Positions 40,753 through 45,845 of a stretch of DNA of 45,845 nucleotides are shown one piece after another. The position numbers and the translations under genes are program-made. The DNA is from Cyanobacteriota bacterium (GTDB lineage Bacteria > Cyanobacteriota > Cyanobacteriia > Cyanobacteriales > Microcoleaceae): assembly GCA_025362325.1 (NCBI GenBank), contig JANYGO010000050.1:1-45845 (forward strand), written 5' to 3'. The notes under the pieces are model-generated. The model made no database searches and was not told the DNA's origin. It saw only the letters and a list, made by a program, of their open reading frames with translations. Each line of letters opens with the position of its first letter. The stretch's first letter is position 1.

Positions 40753-43290
40753 TTAACTTTCTCCCTCCCCAATAAGTGGCAGACTTAAGAAAAAAGTGCT
40801 GCCCTCCCCCACAATGCTCTCCACCCAAATCCGGCCCCCGTGCTGCTGCACGATACTGCGACAAATAGCCAGCCCCAAACCAGTACCTTCCTTTTGGCGA
40901 GAATCTGAAGCATCAACCTGTTGGAAGCGTTCAAAGACCATCTCTAGCTTGTCCGCCGGAATTCCCCGCCCTTGGTCTTTCACAGTAATCAGGATTTCCG
41001 AACTCACTGCTACGTGCGGATTGATGCCGGTAGATTCAGGAGACGACACTGACTTCAACCCAGATTTTTCTGCCAAATCTCGCTCGTGCGTCAACTCCCC
41101 GCTTAGCCAAATCGTAGCACCCGGAGGCGAAAATTTGATAGCATTACTGAGCAGATTTGTCAAGGCCTGAATTAGCCGATCGGGAATACCTCGCAATTGC
41201 GCCCCCACAGGCGTCACCGACAGAGTAACTCCTGCCTGCTGGGCCATTCCCTGCATCTCCTCAGCCGCCTGCAACATCAGCTCAGCAACATTGCAAGTTT
41301 GTTTGATGGCAGTGCTGTAACTCGACTCCATCCGCTCTAAATCCAGGATGTCGTTGACCAAGCGCACCAAGCGGTCAGTATTAGTGACAGCAATCTCCAG
41401 CATCCGCTTGGCTTTCTGGGGGTGAGCGTCAAGCAGGCCGCTGTTGAGGAGGCCGAGGGCGCCGTGAATCGAGGTCATCGGCGTCCGCAATTCGTGGCTG
41501 ACAACAGAGATGAATTCATCTTTCAGGTGCTCGATCGCCAGCCGATCAGTGATATCCTTAAAAGTCACCACAGCTCCAATAATTTCGCCTCGTTCGCGCA
41601 TCGGAGCGACAACGTACTCAACCGGAAAACTGCTGCCGTCTCGCCGACAAAACACCTCATCCGTGACACGGCGAACCTCTCCGTCTGCCAAGGTGTCTAA
41701 AATTTGAGAACTTACCCGCTTTGGCAGTTTGCTCGCCGCCAGTGCGCCTGAGTCTGTGGCAAGTTGAGAACGTGAATTGATGTCTGTGGCTGGTGACAAA
41801 AGCTCGATCGCCCCTGGGCATTCTTCCTGTGAACAGTTTATGGTTTCATAGAGCGGTCGATCGATCAATTCCTTCGATACGCAGCCCGCCATTCTCACCG
41901 CCGCCGGATTGACAAAAGTTACTTTTCCCTCTTTGTTCAACCCGCAAATTCCTTCGCCTGCGGAGAACAAAATCATTTCTGTTTGGTGGCGCAGTTGTTC
42001 GAGGGCTTTTTCGATTCGCTTGCTGTCGCTGATGTCGCGAGCGATTGTCGAAACGCCCGTTAGTGTTCCCGTGGCGTCTTTAATCGGAGATATCGTCAGG
42101 GATACATCTATCTGTTTGCCATCTTTACGCAAGTGCACGGTTTCGTAATGGTCGATGGTGGCTCCCGCCCGAATATTTTCCAGAATTTGCGACATTTCCT
42201 TGGGGCGTTGGGGAATTGCTAAAATCTCGATCGACTGCCCCTTGACGAACTGCGCGCTGTAGCCATAGAGCTTCTCTGCTCCTGGATTCCAGCTCAGAAT
42301 TGTGCCGGCGAGGGTTTTGCTGATGATGCCGTCGTCGGAAGACTCGACAATGGACGCTAAGCGCACCAGTTCGTCTTGCGCCTGCTTGTATTCGGTAATG
42401 TCGCGGCCCAAAATCACGATACTTTTGCGTCTGCCGTCGGGGTGAAATACAGGTACTTTAATCACGTCGTAGATTTTCACAGTACCGTCCGATCGCTGAA
42501 CCACTTCTTCTCCCCTAGAAAGTGTACCTTTTTCCCACGCTGCTCGATCGCTGACCTCGCACGCCTGTAGGGCCGAACGGTAAAAACTGCTGAGTTCTCC
42601 TAGCTGAGAATCTGTCAGCCCGCGGTATTCATCTGCTGATAGCTCGAACAATTCCAATATCCCTTGATTTGCCTCCTGCCACCTGCCCTCGCCATCTTTA
42701 AAGCAGACAATATCTGGCATGGCATTCATCAGCAAGTCGAGATAGGAGTTTGAGCGCAGTGCAGCTTCTACCTCGGCTTGCTTGGCGATTTCCTGTTGCA
42801 GGTTTTCGTTTGCCGTTTGCAGCGAATCGATTAACAAACTTTCGGTAAAAGTGCGTTCTTTAATTACTTCCTGAAGTCGGTGGATTTCTAGGGACAATCG
42901 CCTGCGCGCCAACAAATTTTCTACCCGCAAGTGCAGTTGGGCGGCATCTACGGGAGTTGTTATTAAATCGTCAATTCTGCGATCGAGTTGTTTTGCACTC
43001 AGCGAAAAAGGCGGTTCAGAAAAAGCAGGGGTTTGGGATTTTCTTAGGAGCAAAAACGGTAAAAATATCGGAGCGACAGCAGCTTTTAACGCTTCTACCA
43101 GTGGCCCAATGCGATCGCAGTTTTCCTCGTCGAGAATGCACAAGTCAAAAGCAATTTGGGTAATCGAAAATTCGGAGTTGGGTTCGGAAGTGCGATCGTC
43201 GGGTACTATCACCTCATGGTCGGTGTTGAGGTGTGCGATCGGCAAATGTTGTTTTTGGAGGCGATCGACCAATAGCAAAATGCGACTCAT
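40753..43290 (-). CDS. Multi-PAS sensor histidine kinase with N-terminal receiver-like domain
   Basis: 845 residues, no membrane segment, so cytosolic. Residues 1-130 look like a degenerate receiver (FDLCILDEENCDRIG, LITTPVDAAQLHLRV). A coiled coil (135-180) follows. Three PAS domains then run at about 185-300 (MPDIVCFKDGEGRWQEANQG), 308-425 (DDGIISKTLAGTILSWNPGA) and 435-585 (GEGICGLNKEGKVTFVNPAA). The HisKA domain has phospho-acceptor His599 in SVVSHELRTPMTS. The ATPase has the N-box TNLLSNAIKF and G-boxes KDQGRGIPAD and GTGLGLAIC. The third PAS contains a Ser/Asp-rich insertion. It probably signals to the response regulator downstream. The stimulus is unknown. Confidence 0.93.
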   Translation of the reverse strand: MSRILLLVDRLQKQHLPIAHLNTDHEVIVPDDRTSEPNSEFSITQIAFDLCILDEENCDRIGPLVEALKAAVAPIFLPFLLLRKSQTPAFSEPPFSLSAKQLDRRIDDLITTPVDAAQLHLRVENLLARRRLSLEIHRLQEVIKERTFTESLLIDSLQTANENLQQEIAKQAEVEAALRSNSYLDLLMNAMPDIVCFKDGEGRWQEANQGILELFELSADEYRGLTDSQLGELSSFYRSALQACEVSDRAAWEKGTLSRGEEVVQRSDGTVKIYDVIKVPVFHPDGRRKSIVILGRDITEYKQAQDELVRLASIVESSDDGIISKTLAGTILSWNPGAEKLYGYSAQFVKGQSIEILAIPQRPKEMSQILENIRAGATIDHYETVHLRKDGKQIDVSLTISPIKDATGTLTGVSTIARDISDSKRIEKALEQLRHQTEMILFSAGEGICGLNKEGKVTFVNPAAVRMAGCVSKELIDRPLYETINCSQEECPGAIELLSPATDINSRSQLATDSGALAASKLPKRVSSQILDTLADGEVRRVTDEVFCRRDGSSFPVEYVVAPMRERGEIIGAVVTFKDITDRLAIEHLKDEFISVVSHELRTPMTSIHGALGLLNSGLLDAHPQKAKRMLEIAVTNTDRLVRLVNDILDLERMESSYSTAIKQTCNVAELMLQAAEEMQGMAQQAGVTLSVTPVGAQLRGIPDRLIQALTNLLSNAIKFSPPGATIWLSGELTHERDLAEKSGLKSVSSPESTGINPHVAVSSEILITVKDQGRGIPADKLEMVFERFQQVDASDSRQKEGTGLGLAICRSIVQQHGGRIWVESIVGEGSTFFLSLPLIGEGES

Positions 43291-43360
43291 TAGTTTGATA
43301 ATTTCCCAATGACTAATGATTTAATTTCCAATAAATTCACCGATGATCAGGTTGATAGTC

Positions 43361-43502
43361 CAATACGGTTCACTTAAGACAGATCTCCCTGGCACACCCC
43401 TTAAAAAGGGGGGACAAGAAAGCTCTTGCAGCGTCCCCCTTGCTTTCGGGGGATGCTGCAAGGGAGCTCCGGGGCATAAATAGTGTTAAGTGAACCGTAT
43501 TG
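43361..43502. mobile_element. MITE-like element with 17-bp perfect terminal inverted repeats
   Basis: CAATACGGTTCACTTAA (43361-43377) and TTAAGTGAACCGTATTG (43486-43502) are perfect inverted termini. Inside are CCCCTTAAAAAGGGG, and CCCCCTTGCTTTCGGGGG within a CTTGCAGC/GCTGCAAG stem. The flanks GTTGATAGTC (43351-43360) and GTTTATAGTC (43503-43512) agree at 9 of 10 positions, which may be a decayed target duplication. No transposase. The layout resembles the element at 7902-8049. Confidence 0.75.
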
Positions 43503-43512
43503 GTTTATAGTC

Positions 43513-43550
43513 AGGACTTCAGTCCTCTTTTTTCTGAGGAGTGAAGTCCT
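43513..43550. repeat. GGACTTCAGTCC-family hairpin
   Basis: GGACTTCAGTCCTC and GAGGAGTGAAGTCC form an imperfect stem, a degraded relative of the palindrome at 11653-11688 and the tandem block at 15179-15299. The 43291-43651 gap otherwise contains only the MITE-like element and the heptamer array. Confidence 0.65.
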
Positions 43551-43619
43551 AACGCTCGAACCAATTTTATAGCGGTAGAACGATCGGACTACACTGCAAT
43601 CCAAGACCAAGACCAATGA

Positions 43620-43647
43620 CAACTGTCAACTGTCAACTGTCAACTGT
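43620..43647. repeat. Four exact CAACTGT heptamers
   Basis: CAACTGT repeated four times without error, ending 4 bases before the GH57 stop codon region. It is the purest array of the heptamer family in this window. Confidence 0.95.
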
Positions 43648-43651
43648 CTTT

Positions 43652-45845
43652 TTACGGCATTCCGATTGGAATCAAAGTATCTTCCGGCATACAACTAGAA
43701 TAACGCTCCCCTTCCGATAAAACCGCAATCAGCCTCATTTGCCAGTCGGGCATAATTTGCAAATCCGCCCAGGGTATTGCTACCTCCAAACATTTATCCA
43801 GTCCCACTTGGGCGCGGCTGATGCGGGAATGCCACTCATCGCCCTCTCCTGCTTCCTGAAACCAAATCGATTTCGTCAGCAAATTAATCTCTAACTGATG
43901 GTGGAATCGATAGTTTAGCGGTGCTTCGTCTGGCAAACCCGACAGCGGAATCATACTATTGTGCATGGTGCGATCGGGATAATACCAGAACAAATTCAAC
44001 TCCGGCGGGCAATCAATACCCGGGCGTATCCCAGCCTTAAAGTCGGCGCGAAGGTAAAAATTCAAGTGATCGACACCGTACCAAAGCCGCTGAATTGCCG
44101 AACTCCGGTGCATCGTACCCCTTGCTCCCCCAACTTCAATCCGGCCGGCTTTGTCCCAATCCTGTTCGTTACCGATACCGTCGATAATCGGGTGAATAAA
44201 GCTCAGCGGCTGGTGGTCGCCTTGAACCTGGTGCACCTCAACTTGCCGCCGCACATCCAGGGGTACAGGCTCGCCCAGAGCTTCGTAAATTGCCGCTAGG
44301 TGTTCGCGGAATAGCTGGTCGAACATAGCATCTTGATTCGACGTGTGGCCTTCGCCAAACCACCAGAACCAATCGGAACCTTCGGCCGCAAACAGCGCTT
44401 CCCAAGCTTCTGGATTGCTCTCTTCTGTGGCCTCTGGATGGTTTGCTAGTACCTGTCTCGCCGCCCCTAACAAGTCCCAAGCGCGATTTTTAGCGGGATC
44501 GCCGATCCAAGTTGTCAGGGAACCGTCTACCCAGGAACCGGTATGGAGTTGGGCGGCGGGTATGGTTTCGGTGGCTGGGAATTGGTCGAGAAATTCCGAG
44601 ACTGTGACTAATTTGATATCGGGATTGTCGCTGAGAGTTTGATAGAGGGATTCTAAGAAGGGTTTGCCGTCTTGGGGATAGAATTCCCAGCAATTTTCGC
44701 CGTCTAGGGCGATCGTCACTAACCAAGGATTTTCTAAAGCTGTTTGGCCGTCGGATTGTCGGTGTTTGAGAGTTCTGCCGATCGCCTCCAAGTGTCCCAC
44801 CAAATCCGACGCAGCCTTTTCCGGTTCCATCGAACCGTAGGTAAAACCAATCAAATCAGACAATCGGTGGTCTCGAAATACGATCGCCAAATCGCCATCA
44901 GGAGTTTCTAAACGATAAGGGCGATACAACAATTCTGGTTCGCAGACATTCCCCGCCCCATCGCGGTTAAAAAAGTTTTTAATTGTCCACCCCAATACCG
45001 CCTCGTCCGAGACGATCCATTTAAACCCTTGTTTGGCAATGTAGGGCAAAATTTCCGGGCTAACTGCCTGTTCCGACGGCCACAAACCGCGCGGTTGGCA
45101 CTCAAATCTGTCTTGATACATATCCCAGGCTTTTCTCAAATGTCTGGGAATATCTTCTGCCCACTGAAACCGGTGTTGTGGCAGCGTCATGTTGGGAATG
45201 GCTATGCGGCCGCCGTTGGTGTCGGCAAGCAGCGGCAAAATCGGGTGCGTGTAGGGGGTTGTGGAGACTTCCAACTGTCCCTCAGCTTGCATTTTACGGT
45301 GCTGGGGAACGATTCTGGCGAGGATTTCTTTTTGTTTTGAGTAGATGTTTTTTCGGTCTGCCAGATTGAAATTTTGTCCTTGTTTCAGCCAGCCTGCAAT
45401 CTCGGGGTCATCCCAAAACAGCGGATCGATCCAAGCTAAATTGTGCCACGCCAGCAAGTCGCCATAATCCTGCACTTTCCAGTTTGCCAAACACCACTGA
45501 ATGCCGTTTTCCTGCCGCTGAGTGTAGAGTTGAGCGTACCGGGGGTGGGGCTGAATCAGGGTGTGGTAGTTGGCATCAAAGAAGTGTTCTAAAATGAACT
45601 CTTGTTCTTGGATGTTTAAATCCTCGGCTCGCTTCAGAGTGACCGCCAAGTAAGGGTCTAATGCTCTGTCGGCGATGCAGTCTTCTATCTGCAAAATCAA
45701 GGAGGGAACCAGGTTTACTGTTTGATGCAGTTTGGGGTATTTTGCCAGAATCAAAACTAAATCTAAGTAGTCTTTGACGCCGTGCAAGCGCACCCAAGGC
45801 AGTCGATAGTGTTCTTGGAGGTGAAATTTGGGGGACTGCAATATC
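43652..45845 (-). CDS. GH57 family glycoside hydrolase (5' end outside the window)
   Basis: At least 730 residues; the frame is open to the window edge, so the start lies outside and the first visible TTG is just an internal Leu codon. The GH57 core shows FHLQEHYRLPWVRLHGVKDY, TVNLVPSLILQIED, PILPLLADTN, the nucleophile region QPRGLWPSEQAVSPE with its Glu, and the acid/base region IALDGENCWEFYPQDG with its Asp. The C-terminal part (WFWWFGEGHTSNQDAMFDQL and LEINLLTKSIWFQEAG) fits the long cyanobacterial subgroup. GH57 enzymes are alpha-amylases or glucan branching enzymes, so glycogen turnover is likely. The exact activity cannot be told from these motifs. Confidence 0.92.
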   Translation of the reverse strand, partial: ILQSPKFHLQEHYRLPWVRLHGVKDYLDLVLILAKYPKLHQTVNLVPSLILQIEDCIADRALDPYLAVTLKRAEDLNIQEQEFILEHFFDANYHTLIQPHPRYAQLYTQRQENGIQWCLANWKVQDYGDLLAWHNLAWIDPLFWDDPEIAGWLKQGQNFNLADRKNIYSKQKEILARIVPQHRKMQAEGQLEVSTTPYTHPILPLLADTNGGRIAIPNMTLPQHRFQWAEDIPRHLRKAWDMYQDRFECQPRGLWPSEQAVSPEILPYIAKQGFKWIVSDEAVLGWTIKNFFNRDGAGNVCEPELLYRPYRLETPDGDLAIVFRDHRLSDLIGFTYGSMEPEKAASDLVGHLEAIGRTLKHRQSDGQTALENPWLVTIALDGENCWEFYPQDGKPFLESLYQTLSDNPDIKLVTVSEFLDQFPATETIPAAQLHTGSWVDGSLTTWIGDPAKNRAWDLLGAARQVLANHPEATEESNPEAWEALFAAEGSDWFWWFGEGHTSNQDAMFDQLFREHLAAIYEALGEPVPLDVRRQVEVHQVQGDHQPLSFIHPIIDGIGNEQDWDKAGRIEVGGARGTMHRSSAIQRLWYGVDHLNFYLRADFKAGIRPGIDCPPELNLFWYYPDRTMHNSMIPLSGLPDEAPLNYRFHHQLEINLLTKSIWFQEAGEGDEWHSRISRAQVGLDKCLEVAIPWADLQIMPDWQMRLIAVLSEGERYSSCMPEDTLIPIGMP

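Noticed and set aside
45839..45841. TTG as start of the GH57 gene
   Set aside because: The family's conserved N-terminal His-rich block lies upstream, outside the window; the frame is open to the edge.
1..45845. tRNA, rRNA and known small RNA genes
   Set aside because: I looked for T-loop and anticodon-arm patterns and rRNA signatures and saw none that hold up by eye; a covariance search would be decisive.

Overview
The window is chromosomal DNA of a filamentous cyanobacterium, most likely an Oscillatoriales member of the Microcoleus/Oscillatoria type. This rests on many GCGATCGC (HIP1) octamers, an nrtABCD nitrate operon whose NrtC carries a NrtA-like tail, a high-light-inducible (Hli) protein, a DUF1824 protein, GlgA, several Uma2 proteins and many short dispersed repeats. 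The species assignment is inference; the families are read from the sequence.

Layout. 1-1.5 kb: an edge-truncated hypothetical gene, a small XRE regulator and a hypothetical gene. 1.6-4.1 kb: UDP-glucose dehydrogenase and UDP-glucuronate decarboxylase, together the UDP-xylose route. 4.6-7.7 kb: a small conserved protein, the wreck of a DUF6745-type gene, an intact leucine-rich-repeat/DUF6745-type gene and a Uma2 gene. 8.4-14.2 kb: nrtABCD on the minus strand, with each of its three internal gaps filled by a different repeat family. 14.2-15.3 kb: no convincing gene, but a MITE-like element with terminal inverted repeats and an 8-bp target duplication. 15.3-18.1 kb: a P-type cation ATPase. 18.6-19.6 kb: a membrane-anchored C39 peptidase-like protein. 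19.6-20.4 kb: a DUF433 antitoxin and a nonsense-mutated PIN-like toxin. 20.5-23.9 kb: an isochorismatase-like gene, divergent from a TVP38/TMEM64-flavin reductase pair. 24-26.8 kb: an RNA-repair operon, T4 Rnl1-type RNA ligase then T4 Pnkp-type kinase-phosphatase, followed by a Uma2 gene. 27-28.7 kb: two paralogous secreted Cys-containing proteins. 28.7-29.9 kb: a Phd/YefM antitoxin with frameshifted VapC, and a nonsense-mutated Panacea-domain gene. 30.3-37.4 kb: hemC, a cytoplasmic HtrA-like protease, glgA, DUF1824, a polysaccharide deacetylase and rnc. 37.6-39.4 kb: a NYN nuclease, a 204-bp foldback, an hli gene with HLR1-like sites, and a zinc ribbon protein. 39.5-43.3 kb: a small membrane protein, a response regulator and a multi-PAS histidine kinase. 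The window ends inside a GH57 glycoside hydrolase.

The strongest biological story is the RNA end-healing and sealing cassette at 24.7-26.8 kb. Its catalytic residues align with T4 Pnkp and T4 RNA ligase 1, and it lies among several toxin-antitoxin-type ribonuclease genes. Within about 10 kb, three toxin-antitoxin-type genes are broken (two nonsense, one frameshift) while both partner antitoxins are intact. The second story is the density and variety of dispersed repeats: heptamer arrays, at least five palindrome families, two MITE-like elements with direct-repeat flanks, a foldback, and a roughly 130-bp element present twice. They occupy almost every long intergenic space and in one case form the 3' end of a response-regulator gene.
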